DNA of 64,000 nt from Acanthococcus lagerstroemiae (GCA_031841125.1 CM063113.1:23705312-23769311); one strand, 5' to 3'; positions 11,271-21,169 are shown, counted from the first letter of the stretch. Numbers and translations: made by a program. Notes: generated from the sequence alone by a model not told the origin.

Positions 11271-11780
11271 CAGTACTCCTATTGAGGTCGTGAAATGTAC
11301 AGGATAATTTGATCACTTCTTATTTTTTAGATAGAGAAGAACAGGTAATCCAATTTAATTTTCAAAGATTACAAAGCTTACACATTTATGAAAAAAACAA
11401 TTTCATGCTTCATTTTCTTTCATTAAAGAAAATCATCAAAACGTATAAGTATCAGCCTGTTTATTTCTATATGGGAATTTACATGTAATTTCGTTTCATA
11501 CTATTGCATATGTTTGGGCAAAAGTACCGCTCAGTACTTCTATTGAGAACGTGAAATGTACAGGATAATTCGATCATATATCTCATTTTGGAGATAGAGA
11601 AGAATGGGCAATTCTATTTAATTTCCAAAGATTACAAAGCTTATCAATTTTAGGAAAAAACAATGTCATGTTTCATTTTCTTTATTTTTTTCCACACGCC
11701 TGTTTTTTTTCTGTATGGGAATTTACATGTTATTTCGTTTCATATGTACTAATGTATATGTTTGAGCCCGTCCGAAGGAC
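11271..11780 (+). repeat. Two tandem ~261-bp units at the Helitron 3' end
   Basis: CAGTACTYCTATTGAG followed by GTGAAATGTACAGGATAATT starts at 11271 and again at 11532. Both units share the later landmarks GATTACAAAGCTTA and GGGAATTTACATGT. Only the second unit is followed by the terminal hairpin and CTAG. Confidence 0.8.
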
Positions 11781-11893
11781 GGGTAATTCAGCTAGTTTCT
11801 AATAAAGTAGGACACGGAGAATTCGAAAATCAGCATCTCCGCAAAAAGGGCCACCGCTCGACAGGGGCCCTTTTGACAGATAACTCCTCAATT

Positions 11894-12500
11894 AGTTCTC
11901 ATGAAATCCGGTGGACGTCGCTTATTTTACTGTTAAATGGTGCAGAGTCCGAATTATGAATGTATCCTCTCCTTACTGACTGTGTGACGTCAAAGCACCG
12001 TTCGCTTATCAAAAAATATCTGATCTACAATCTGCACAGTCCCAATGGCAAACACCCTGTTACTACCTCGGCATCCGCGAGGTCGGTTGTTTCTTTTTCT
12101 TTGCTGATTCATGCTCTGAAGTACAATAAATAGCATATGTAGTACTTGAAGGGGTTGCTTAGTCCCTTAACGTTGTTACGTAATATAACTGAATACCACG
12201 TTGTGTCAGGCAGAGAAAAAATTTACTGCTATTTCAAATTGGGGGGGGGGGTTAACCAAGACAGTTTGAGGGGGCTTCTTCATTGAACCAAGGGGATCAC
12301 GACACTTCTGATTAAATGTGAGAGAACTGTTGCTTCTATGCGAGAACCCTGGTTGCAGGAGGTCGGATTACCTTGACCGTAAATTGACCAACGGACCAAG
12401 TTTAGCCACCAGGTCTTTGCAAGTACAGTAATTTGAAATCACCTCAGTTACGCTACTAATGAGCGTGCTAAAACGAATCTTGTGTTTGTAAATTCATTAT
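11894..12500. other. Unassigned stretch right of the TIR element
   Basis: No gene or named repeat. A run of ten G's at about 12241-12250 is the only simple-sequence feature. Confidence 0.4.
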
Positions 12501-12529
12501 ACACGTCACGAGTTGGTGCACAATGACGG

Positions 12530-13297
12530 ACATGGTTGGGATGGGGAACGTGGCGATCATTACGGTACCTATGTAGGCAAACTGAGACGCAGCTCAGCAA
12601 ACCCGTTGCTCATCTTCGAGTCGATTTCTGCGTTCCTCCACATAGGGAACAGGTTACAGTTGCACTTCTTATTTCTTTAGTGTCATTGTTGACCGGACTG
12701 GTGCTCGGTGGACGGTCGTGCGAAACGAGTGGTTTTTTTACGGGCCGACAGTGGAAGTCGACAGAATGAGAAGAATGCCTCGAGTAAAGCGTTACGCGAG
12801 GATGAAAGTCACGTGCGAGTTTCGGAGATGATGACATTATGTCAGCGGTGATACCCGATACACGTAAATATTTTATACACACGTTGCGTTCGAAACGGTT
12901 TTTTCCGAGCAGTGGTGTCGCCGGCGGTGGTGGTGGTGGTGGCGAGAGCGACGGTGGGGCCAATCTCTTCACTACGGCGACTCAGCGGTACCCGCGATAT
13001 ATTCGGTTTCGGTTCGGGCTCGCGGTTGTACCCTGGTGGTGTCTTATCGCCGTCCGTTACGCCATTTACGAGGCTTCGTTACCGTAATGATATTTATACG
13101 ATAATTAGTTTCATGCGGTAGTACTCGCGATTCGTTTGTTCAGTGCGGTGCGAATCGCGTTTGAACTTGTTTGTTTGTTCTCGTTCAATATTTGATATTA
13201 TTATTATAATACCGTTCGTGTATACAGTGTCGCCGATTGTGATGTTCGCGAGGTGTACTCGTCTTCGTAATTCGCGAGTGTCGGTGTTCGTTGTTCA
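12530..13297 (+). promoter_or_regulatory. Candidate CpG-rich promoter / 5' untranslated region
   Basis: Compared with the AT-rich surroundings this stretch is rich in CG dinucleotides (for example GCGATATATTCGG, CTCGCGGTTGTACC, GTGCGAATCGCG) and contains a short GGTGGT run at about 12926-12942. It leads directly to an ATG followed by a splice donor at 13298-13335. An insect-type initiator TCAGT occurs at 13140-13144, but no matching downstream element was found. An upstream ATG at about 13241 overlaps the main start in another frame. Frames here on both strands (for example the proline-rich 12610-12972) look like composition artefacts. The reading as a transcription start region is inference. 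Confidence 0.35.
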
Positions 13298-13335
13298 ATG
13301 GGAGGCGTGAGTCGTCAACAGGCCCAGGACGACCG
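13298..13335 (+). CDS. Candidate first coding exon (MGGVSRQQAQDD...)
   Basis: ATG at 13298 opens 12 codons (MGGVSRQQAQDD) and two bases of the next, ending at CCG followed by GTGAGTACC, a near-consensus splice donor. The frame would enter the next exon in phase 2. No acceptor or downstream exon could be tied to it within the window: the sequence after about 13.6 kb is transposon-derived, so the next exon would be far downstream or outside. I do not recognise the peptide. An alternative is a chance ATG-donor pair in CpG-rich DNA; the case rests only on composition, context and the donor. Confidence 0.3.
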
Positions 13336-13904
13336 GTGAGTACCGACCTTCGATATCGGCGTTACTACTAGTGCATAGTGGGTGACAAAGATACCTGACC
13401 CGCTGTCGATGACTCAGCGAAAAGAGAGAGCCGATGGACGGTGATTTTTGCAATGCAGATGGAGGTACCATTGGTTGACGTGTTCGTGTGTGTGCGTATT
13501 GACACGCTAAATTGGATCCTCCGTTTCTGATCATGAGATTTCTGAAGCGAGTGAACTAGTAGTCGATACCTACATTTTCCCGCCAAAACATGTATGACTA
13601 GGGGAGATCGTAAATGAATGTTCAAGGTGAAGGGAGCGACTCGATAGTCACGCTAGTGTTGCAAGTTGTTCGAACCAATTCCAAAACCAATAGAACTAGC
13701 GAGGTTCAGAAAAGAATTCCCGACAATCGACCATATTCACGCGCTGAATCAAATTCTAGTGAGGGTAGAAGAATGCAATTGGTATCGAAGTAGCTTCGGC
13801 ATTTGTTGACTTTAACGAAGCATTCGACTCCATAAAACACGATAGTGCATGGGTGTCCTAGCAACGCAGGAGGTTCCTAAGACCATGATTAGGCTACTAG
13901 AAAC

Positions 13905-14159
13905 TAGTGGCATAGCCAGGGGGGCGAAGGGGCGAATGCCTCCAAGGCACTTGAAATTAGAGCAATTTTTCACCTTTAAAACACGTTTTTTCGAAAAAAA
14001 ATTTCGCTCGAGGAGTAATTTTACTTTCATTCTTATAAAATAGTCCTCTAATATCGGCGACTTTTAAAAAATACCTAAATTTTCGACTTTTTCTCTCTTG
14101 AAAATCTTACTCTGCCCCCCCCCCCTCCACCTTTGGGAAAAATCCTGACTACGCCACTG
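13905..14159. mobile_element. hAT-like MITE (GTGGCGTAGCC family), 255 bp
   Basis: Starts TAGTGGCATAGCCAGG and ends CTACGCCACTG, inverted termini with few mismatches. A perfect 8-bp target duplication CTAGAAAC lies at 13897-13904 and 14160-14167. Removing the element and one duplication restores the LINE reading frame (RLLETIYKNSK), which proves the insertion. The 8-bp duplication and terminal CAGTGGCG-like sequence fit hAT elements. Interior is shared with the copies at 26385 and 59101. Confidence 0.93.
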
Positions 14160-14325
14160 CTAGAAACTATTTATAAGAACTCCAAAGCGTATATTACACT
14201 GGATATAAAAAGGACAGCGTTCCTGATAGAAAGGTTTGTTAAACAGGGTGACCCCCTATCACCGTATATTTTCAGTGCAGTACTCGAGGAGGAGTTCCGC
14301 AAATTAAATTGGAATAGCTATGGTT

Positions 14326-15786
14326 TTTTGTTTTTTTTTAAATATCAAATATTTTTTGGCAGCAAATGATTATAAAGGTACTATTTGTAACATTAATCTG
14401 ACCCCCACCCCAATGCTAATTGGCCCGAATAGGGGTCATCAGTATATGTGACTACTACATGACAGTTAATATACATTATGTTTAAAATTAACAATACTAA
14501 TGCAAGAAAATAAATGAGTAAATAGAATCAAAATATCGTGCAATAATAACAGTCTTAACGATAGCCAAATTCACCCAGCTACAGCAGGTATACAATTAAA
14601 ATCAGTTTTCTATAACAACATTTTCGCTCTTATAAACGTATTCAAAACTATAACAACAATATTAAATTTAACAAAATAAAATCAAGCTAAGATATAATAA
14701 TAATAGGCAGAAAATAGCCAAATTTATCCGATAACAACGCGGCATGAATGATGACAAAACATAAATAAGGTAATCAGCAATAACAATGCGAGACACATAC
14801 ATAAGAACAACCATATCATGGAAAATAGGAAATCGCAACAGTAAACTTGATGTGGAGTAAAAGAGACCCGTTTTCATTTGGAGACCCCCTTCTTTTCTTC
14901 TCGTTTATCACTCATCATTGAGGTCCCCTGTAAGCAAGTAATACCTCAGTTTCTTTTTAAATATCTTCAAGTTCCTAAACTTGTTTCTTTGAGGGTCATC
15001 GGCTACCTGTTTTGCGGCAGCTCTGGTTGGGGGTGGGAGTTTGTTAAATTTCATTGGGGCATGATAGTGAAATTGCCAGCGACAGGCTGTTTTTAAGTAG
15101 ACAGGTGTTTTCAGAGTACGGTGTTCGCTTGATCTTGTTTGTGTAAGCCCCGATCTGCTTAAAGCGCTCCATGTTCTTTGCTGTGTATATGCTTATCGCC
15201 CATATTCCGAGTTTTTGAATGTACAATAGTTGCAGGGTTTTAAAAATGTCGGCTGACCCTCCCTGAATCCCACCCTGCTTACCAATAGACCTAACTGCCG
15301 CTCGTTGGAGTACACTCGGTGGTTTAGTATGAATTCAGCAGCCCCGCCCCATAATTCCATTCCAAATCGCGCAACAGACTCATATAGTACCGTGTAGATC
15401 TTCACCAAATGCTTTGTGTTAAAGTATGTACTAAGGTAGTAGAGCAGTTGCTCTGTGTACGGGCCCCATGTAAGTTTCGTATCAAAAATAAAGCCCAGGC
15501 ACCTTGTTCCATACACTCTTTCCAGCTCCTGTAATACATTCTTATGATTTGGCATTTTTATAGTAATTTCTGGGCTTCCCCAATTCTTGTGGCCATTAAC
15601 TATTTCAGTTCACCTCTAATCCATTTTCCCTATACCATTTCGCTACATTTATTAGATCTGTGTTTATATTGCTCAGAAGTTCCCCTGGGTTATTTCCTCT
15701 GTATATTATTGCCATGTCGTCGGCAAAGCAATACATTTTGCCTTTTATTTCTAACTTACATAGATCTATAACGTATATTGGTTTTA
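14326..15786 (-). pseudogene. 5'-truncated LINE inserted antisense in the RTE-type LINE
   Basis: On the minus strand the order is: FADDMAIIYRGNNPGELL near 15730, followed by NTDLINVAKWYRENGLEVN; then (15555-15193) RCLGFIFDTKLTWGPYTEQL and a thumb-like tail ending in ELWGGAAEF. This is the FADD box and the downstream GxxxD..L.W..H block of Jockey/CR1/I-type LINEs. A T-rich tract at 14325-14339 is the reverse-complement poly-A tail, and imperfect TATGGTTTT / TATTGGTTTT at the two edges may be the target duplication. It splits fragments 2 and 3 of the RTE-type LINE. The 14.35-15.0 kb part is its 3' untranslated end. Confidence 0.8.
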
Positions 15787-15935
15787 AATGGATTCAGAAT
15801 CAACAACTTAAGATTTGCCAACGACATCGTATTAACTGGTAAAAATACGGACGAAACTGAAGATATGGTTAGGGAATTACCAAATGAAGGTGCTAAGGTG
15901 GGACTAGAAGTAAATGGGCGCGCTCAGATGTAGAG

Positions 15936-16491
15936 CTGTGAGAGAGGAAATTCAGTCATCACTTCGATTCGGTACTTTAATAACGATAATCTCAAATCGT
16001 AACCACCAACTTGGTTATTGATATTCCAAATGACTTCCACTTCTCATATTTATCTGAATCCAAGGGATGTGGTGTTTCGTCTTACGCCCTACCCCCTCCC
16101 CCATCGGTACGTCCCTGCCTGTTATTGTTATGTAGTGTTTACCTTCTTGCTATCTTACTTCTTTCATTCTTGTCTTTTGCTTTTATTCTTATATTCAAAG
16201 GGAAACTCAGTAAGCTGCTATTGTTATTTGGTAAAAATTGTGTATTCTTTATCTTTTCATGTCCCTAATAAAGTAATAACTTGAAAAACTTCCCATGAAA
16301 ACAACCTGAGTCAGTTTTGAAATTTCAACTTCGCCGCCAGACAGGAACGTAACTGCCGCTGTTCTGCTGGATGTTTTCACAGGAAGCTCAAACTCTTCAA
16401 TTTTCAAAATGCAGTTATTGACTACTATGCAACCTTTGTTGGAATAACATTGGTGGAATTGGATTGTATATGTAAAAATACCTGTAAACTG
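15936..16491. other. Unassigned stretch
   Basis: May contain the decayed downstream end of the RTE-type LINE just after 15935. T-rich frames at 16011-16284 are hydrophobic but overlap in two frames and look like composition artefacts. Confidence 0.35.
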
Positions 16492-16738
16492 TAACGGATC
16501 CAGGGGGGCATGGGGTATATGCCCCCCTGAGTTTAATATTTTTAACGCAATAATAGGGGGAGAAAGGAATAAAAATGATGAATTTTATTCGTTATTACGT
16601 TTCCTGTATTGGATAAAATATTTTTCCAGGAGCACCCCCGCCCCCACACCTCTAACAACATAAACGCAATAACTAATCAATATGCACCGCTGCTACTGTA
16701 CTCCTCCCCCCTATCTCCTTTTCCTAAATCCGCCCGCG
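16492..16738. mobile_element. Possible MITE with GGATCCAGGGGG / CTAAATCCGCC ends
   Basis: Left end TAACGGATCCAGGGGGG and right end, read as reverse complement GGGCGGATTTAGGAAAAGG, resemble each other and bracket a G-rich left and C-rich right side (CCCCCCTATCTCC). This is a common layout of hAT-like MITEs, but no target duplication was found. A similar end, CCTAGATCCGCCTATG, stands alone near 61489. Confidence 0.4.
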
Positions 16739-17074
16739 TCTGCCTGTATATTAACTGGTATTGGCATTTCGACAAAATGATTTTGTAATGACATAACAAA
16801 AACCATGAAAAGACAAACTGACAGTACTCCAAACATGACAAAACTCATGACATAGCAAAAAAAAAAAATGAAATGAAATGCTCGTCTGACAAAATGACAA
16901 AAAATCGTTTTGTCCAACATCACTGTTCTCGGGCCTTCAGTCTGCGGTTCGATCCCTCTGACTTTTCCATTTTTTAAAATCTATTCTCTCTTCTTCTAGT
17001 ATCATATTCACCGCTCAGTATCAGTAAGCGACCCACAAGACGCACGCAACAGACCATCAGTTCTTCAGATACTC
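16739..17074. other. Short stretch with an inverted motif and a B-box-like site
   Basis: GACAAAATGATTTTGT at about 16770 and ACAAAATGACAAAAAATCGTTTTGTC at about 16890 are partly complementary. An A-rich tract lies at 16857-16868. GGTTCGATCCC at about 16947 looks like an RNA polymerase III B box on the plus strand, but no tRNA fold or A box accompanies it. Confidence 0.3.
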
Positions 17075-17450
17075 GTGATAACGTCCTGTGCGAGTGTAAT
17101 GTCTTGTTCCTTGGAACTGACAGAGCCTGCAGAGCACGTGATCTATTCACTTTGATGGGTACCTGATGCGGTTTCTTCGTTCCCTTCGATGTGGCGGGGC
17201 GAGAGATGGCACCTTATCACTAGCTTCTAGCAGTTTATCCCAAGTGTAGCCATAAGCCATTTTGACTCCTACTTCACCTGTGGACGCCAAATTCGACTAT
17301 GCGGAGTGTCCCGCGTAGTCCGGCATTCACGCGCACGATTGTAACCAAAATGGCGTATGGCAACACTCGGGCTAAGGTGCATTATGGGCACTAGGAGTCG
17401 AACCACAAGCCACAAGTATAGCAACGATGCGAAGCGAACAGGATACTACT
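17075..17450 (-). mobile_element. tRNA-derived SINE copy, interrupted by a fold-back
   Basis: Two segments align to the SINE at 53634-54078. 17084-17236 shares TGTAATGTCTTGTTC, the GAACTG and GAGCACG landmarks and GGCGGGG...ATCACTAGCTT. 17390-17450 shares GGAGTCGAACC (reverse complement of a B box) and GCGAAGCG. Between them sits a fold-back element absent from the other SINE copy. The segments are diverged, so this is an old copy. Confidence 0.65.
17239..17371. mobile_element. Fold-back element, copy 1 (inside the SINE)
   Basis: Arms CCCAAGTGTAGCCATAAGCCATTTTG at the left and the complement of ACTCGGG at the right pair across about 133 bases; the core reads GACTATGCGGAGTGTCCCGCGTAGTC. Same family as copies at 18049, 28522 and 31620, which share the GCCATTTTG arm, a GATGCCGAATT-like step and the CTATGCGGAGCGTACCGCG centre. 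It is the most diverged copy. Outer limits may extend a few bases further each way. Confidence 0.7.
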
Positions 17451-17536
17451 CAGTCACAAAATAACTTCTTCTGATCTATTAATTGTCAAAAGTGAAAAAT
17501 ATTCCCTACTGAATTTCTCGTAATGGATTTATTTAC

Positions 17537-18044
17537 CGTGATGTCAACACAGTGAGTTACTGTTAGCAAAAATACCCGTCCTGTGACCAACGAACGTATT
17601 GACTCCCGTAAGAAAAGCACACGGAGCAAAGATCATTATGTAAATACTTTAAAATGAGAAATAATTAAGAATTATAAGGTATATATTTTTAATCCAGAAG
17701 GTCCTTAGCATTCGATAATAAACTTCTGGTTTCCAACAAATTTGTTGTTGTCAGGTAGTAACATAATGATCTTTGCTCTTTGAGGTTTTCTTATAGGAAC
17801 AGGGATGGAAAGCTTAAGCCTATAACGGCTTAAGCCGAAGCGAAAAGCCCATTTTTGTTTCAAAGACAAAAAAGCCAAAGCTAAGCTGAAGCCAACTGGT
17901 AAAAACTTGTGAAGCCAAAGCAAAAGCTAAGCCCAAAAACTATTCGCTTCACATCCCTGAATAGGAATCAATACGTTCGTTGGTTAGACGCCGGGTATTT
18001 TTGCTAACAGTAACCAAGAACAGTAACTCTGTGTGACGCCACTA
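17537..18044. mobile_element. TIR element with ~100-bp arms, MITE inside right arm
   Basis: Left arm (17537-17640) contains GTTACTGTTAGCAAAAATAC, AACGAACGTATTGA and AGCAAAGATCATTATG. The right arm (17760-18044) has the same landmarks inverted, with a partial duplication of the TTACTGTT stretch. The right arm alone is interrupted by a 160-bp MITE, so the left arm serves as its uninterrupted homologue. No unambiguous target duplication of this element itself. Confidence 0.75.
17800..17959. mobile_element. hAT-like MITE (CAGGGATG ends), 160 bp
   Basis: Begins CAGGGATGGAAAGC and ends CACATCCCTG. Flanks TATAGGAA (17792-17799) and AATAGGAA (17960-17967) match 7 of 8, the expected hAT duplication length. 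The interior is built of short AAGCC/GGCTTAAGCCGAAGC repeats. It interrupts the right arm of the TIR element 17537-18044. Confidence 0.8.
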
Positions 18045-18048
18045 GTAA

Positions 18049-18213
18049 TAGAGCTTTTGTGTTAGTGGTACGATCGTCCGCCATTTTGACTTCAACCGTG
18101 CTCGTGGATGCCGAATCCGACTACGCGAAGCGTACCGCGTAATCAATTCGGCATCGACGGACGCGGTTGGATTCAAAATAGGCGGACGATTGTACTTGCT
18201 TATCTAGAGCTTT
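18049..18213. mobile_element. Fold-back element, copy 2, with 8-bp duplication
   Basis: ACTAGTAA flanks it perfectly at 18041-18048 and 18214-18221. Arms run inward from TAGAGCTTTT through GTACGATCGTCCGCCATTTTG to the core CGACTACGCGAAGCGTACCGCG. The right arm carries GGTTGGATTCAAAATAGGCG. Same family as copy 4, which also has an 8-bp duplication. No coding capacity. Confidence 0.85.
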
Positions 18214-18221
18214 ACTAGTAA

Positions 18222-20242
18222 ATGGGTTCCTTTTCTTTTTATTAAATTTGACGAAATAGGAAAAACTGATTCGTTTGTTGCGTCCGCGATGATTTTTCTC
18301 ATTTGACTTTGGAGGGATAAGGGCGCGGAACATATCTGAACACGAATATCTACTTGACATAATAGATGACAGTATTGCATTGTATCAATACTATATCCAT
18401 TCGAGATTTATAATCGGGATTTGATAAATGAAATCAAAGTCATGTAAAGTTGAGTTCATGATAATTAACTTACGTAGGTTTATAATATTATAGGTATAGG
18501 ACTACAAAGCAAGAAGCCGAAAGAACAAGGGACGTTGACCAATAGGTCAGCTTTGATGGACAACTTACAGTCATTTGGTTGTTATCACATGATTACTAAG
18601 CCTCAAAACTTGAGATAATTTTTATGTGTTTCCCGGTTGATAAGTTATATCTAGTTAAATTATACTGCGTAAATGTCGGACGTATTCAATCTAGATTTAA
18701 TAACACGGTGCCCTGCGCCTGAAAGAAGTTATTTTCTGTTTCTTGAACAATGAACAGTTCAACAGAATCTGAGAGGCAATCAAATGGAAGTACAGGTAGG
18801 CATGTGTTTCGTTCTTCTTCAGATATTAGGTACTCCCATGGCTCCTAAAGTTGGAAACATTAAGATATTCGTTGAAAACCCTAGAACAGTTGACTAAGAA
18901 ATTACTAAGCTCTCTTTATGGAAAATTATATGTATTGTTTTGACTTAAAACGCCTGTTTTAAGAAATGAGAAAAAAGTTTATCGCGTATAAAAATGATTT
19001 GTTAGCCTCCTCCCATCGGGCATAAAATTAGCTATTTTTACCATTGGTGAACTGTGACTAATAGTACGCTAATCTGACTAATATACAGAATTCCTAGTAA
19101 TAAATTTTTTGATAATATACTGAAGCCAGTAATTTAACCTAATTCTTTGCTCGCAAATCTTCTGTCTCGCGGTGGCTGTTCGGTCCTAGGGGTTTCCCTT
19201 ACACTATTTCTAATGGATGAATTTACACAACCTCACGTACTGTAATGGATGAGTGTACACAATTCTGTGCAGGCACAGAGTGCAAAGTATTCTTGAAAAT
19301 ACGTCGGTCTCAATATTTGGCGAGTACTACTCTAAAACTTATTTTAAAATATGTTCGCAAACAAATTTATCGATCTTGAAGTGCTACATAAGTGTACGTA
19401 TTACGACCACTCGACTTCATACAATCGGAGCGAGACTGGTTTGTGTTTTGTTCTCGTATATATCGAATTCAGAAAGTATTTTACGCATTATTCAAAATGA
19501 ATGCCACGTCGGTTAAAACTCATCGAGCGTCGTCTAGTTTCAAAAGTCGTATAATTTACGAACTTTATACTCGTTGCCTCGACCGGATATCAATTTCACA
19601 ACCCAGAGATCTTGAAATTCATTTTACCGCCGGCACAGTCCCGAAACCCCAGCACTGGTACCGGCGTGAAAAATGGCTACCAGTGCACGGACTGAATTTT
19701 GACACCTCGAAACGGATATTATCCAGGTACCTGCTGCGTTCAAGTTGCCCTCATCTACTACAGATCCGACAGATCCTCGTCACCAAATGTTTCCTTCATT
19801 TTCAGTCTACTCTACAGTGTACACCCGTGCCTCGGAACACCTAAAGACTTCTTTTGCTGTTAGATGCTTAAAAGACTGAAAGCCTAATGAGAATGCTAGT
19901 ACAACTAATATCCATCGTGGTTAATTGCTGTGGTATTTTTCACGCGAACTTACGAAAATTATTTCAGACGATTTGCATTTACATTTTGTATATTCATTAA
20001 CCTTCACGTAGCCTTCAACAGAATCGTGTATACTGGTATAGAACGGGCTTTAAAAAATAATAAACACGAACGTGTGCTGTGTTTTTCTGAATCGTAATGC
20101 ATAACACCTGTACAACTACACCAGTCAGAGGGGAACTTTCCGAAGAGTTGACGAGGGTTAGATTTAGGAAACTGTCAAGTAGATTACCTATAGTTACCAT
20201 AAAGGTCGTTAAATCGAGTTTGAAAATAAATCAAATCCGAAA
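18222..20242. other. Unassigned stretch
   Basis: No recognised gene or named repeat. The longest open frame, 150 codons at 19392-19844 on the plus strand, has no recognisable domain, no clear codon signature and an overlapping frame at 19253-19516; I treat it as unproven. Sequence before and after it looks like ordinary AT-rich intergenic or intronic DNA. Confidence 0.35.
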
Positions 20243-20854
20243 ATGAAAGGCGAATTAGTGGCAAAAGTGTCTGCGTATAGTGGGTGCACAGCAGCACTTG
20301 TAACATGGGTGCCTTCACCGGAAGCTGGGAAGAAACTGAAAATTCACCATTATTTCAACCGTAATAACGAACACACACATACGGCGGGAGACGAGATCAC
20401 GCGTAAAACAAATTTCACGGTTTGCTGGAGTAGACAAAGTTCCAAGAACTGGAATTCGAAATTATTTGTCGACATAAATGACTTCGAAAAATACGGTGAG
20501 GTGTGAGGGAAAGACGAGGTGGATCGAAGCCTCGCGTGGTGCCTAATGCCTATACATATACTCTTTCATGTAGGTAATAAAGTGCTGTTCGAAGGCAAAC
20601 GTTTCTGTGTATTCGGTTATAAAAATACACGTTATTCGTGTATCTAGATCAACCTCAGTTTTATGAAAGAAACGGAGCGCGAATGGCAGTTACTCACCGT
20701 ACTATTTCATTTAATGTTATTAACCTCGGAGAAACTGAAAATGAGGTATTTGGGACGTGGGTGGATAGACCCGGTTGTAAGGGCTGGAAAGTCCACCCGA
20801 GTTGGTTCAAAAATTGGTTGAAAAGACCCATAGACGCAACCAGCAATTACCTTT
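20243..20854. other. Unassigned stretch with two short open frames
   Basis: Frames of 87 codons (20243-20506) and 91 codons (20638-20913) on the plus strand are not recognised. The second runs into a MITE remnant, so its 3' end cannot be a native coding end. Confidence 0.3.
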
Positions 20855-21002
20855 GGGAGGGGCTGAACCAGAAAGTAAAAGTGGGAGGGGGTAAATTTTG
20901 TACGAAAAAGTAAAATCCTTGACTTGTTAGTTTTAGCTTCTTAAAAAATACTCAGAACTTCCGGGAAGGCAATAGCTCCATACCCCCGTGGTTACGCCTG
21001 TG
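20855..21002. mobile_element. Truncated GTGGCGTAGCC-family MITE
   Basis: G-rich GGGAGGGGCTGAACC at the left side and GGTTACGCCTG at the right resemble the end structure of the hAT-like MITE family at 13905. The left terminus is not identifiable, so this is a partial or decayed copy. Confidence 0.4.
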
Positions 21003-21169
21003 AAAAGACCGGTTTATCAATTGAAAATTTTACTTGGCACCGAGGTAGGAAATATTTAATCTTGAAAGGGAGGCCCGTGAAAATTTTCTTACTAGTTTTA
21101 AAACAACCCATTCGCCCCGACAAATCGCCGAATTCTAGGGAACAGCTTGAAGCTAAATAAACGGTCCAA

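Larger units (their letters stand above)
7984..11795 (+). mobile_element. Non-autonomous Helitron, ~3.8 kb
   Basis: The 3' end is diagnostic: a 7-bp-stem hairpin CCCGTCCGAAGGACGGG at 11767-11783, then 8 bases, then CTAG at 11792-11795 followed by T. The 5' side shows TCTATATTATAAATGAG at 7999-8015 followed by a GAACAGATTCTTTTG stretch, the layout typical of insect Helitrons; the exact 5' TC could lie anywhere between about 7984 and 8000. No Rep/helicase frame is present. The interior is made of tandem duplications, decayed copies of an AT-rich module and scattered CAATTGTGGGT sites. It lies inside the TIR element 7286-11889. Confidence 0.8.
7286..11889. mobile_element. TIR transposon, 30-bp perfect TIRs, AATT duplication, Helitron inside
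   Basis: The left terminus 7286-7315 (GAGGAGTTATCTGTCAAAAG...) and the right terminus 11860-11889 are exact reverse complements for 30 bases. AATT flanks both sides (7282-7285 and 11890-11893), a 4-bp target duplication consistent with the ACTT duplication of the related 85-bp palindrome. About 3.8 kb of the interior is a Helitron, so the TIR element proper is only about 0.8 kb. No transposase frame is visible. A 4-bp duplication occurs in families such as Sola, Ginger and Chapaev; the terminal sequence does not let me choose, so the superfamily is left open. Confidence 0.85.
13650..15935 (+). pseudogene. RTE-type LINE reverse transcriptase, three fragments
   Basis: Non-LTR retrotransposon reverse transcriptase split by two insertions. 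Fragment 1 (about 13690-13904) reads TIDHIHALNQILV, then, after a frameshift, FVDFNEAFDSIKHD, the palm motif containing the first catalytic aspartate. Fragment 2 (14168-14325) reads TIYKNSKAYI...FVKQGDPLSPYIFSAVLEEEFRKLNW, the 'QGDPLSP' block. Fragment 3 (15787-15935) reads INNLRFANDIVLTGKN...NEGAKVGLEVNG, where the catalytic YADD/FADD box has become FAND. Order and spacing fit one RTE-like ORF2 when the inserts are ignored. No endonuclease part is seen upstream. Dead by frameshifts and mutated active site. Confidence 0.85.

Noticed and set aside
12610..12972. 120-codon proline- and serine-rich minus-strand protein
   Set aside because: Overlapped by plus-strand frames and driven by the GGT run and high GC; no initiation context or domain.
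19392..19844. 150-codon plus-strand gene
   Set aside because: Longest unexplained frame in the central part of the window, but no domain, no splice context and an overlapping frame; recorded as unassigned.
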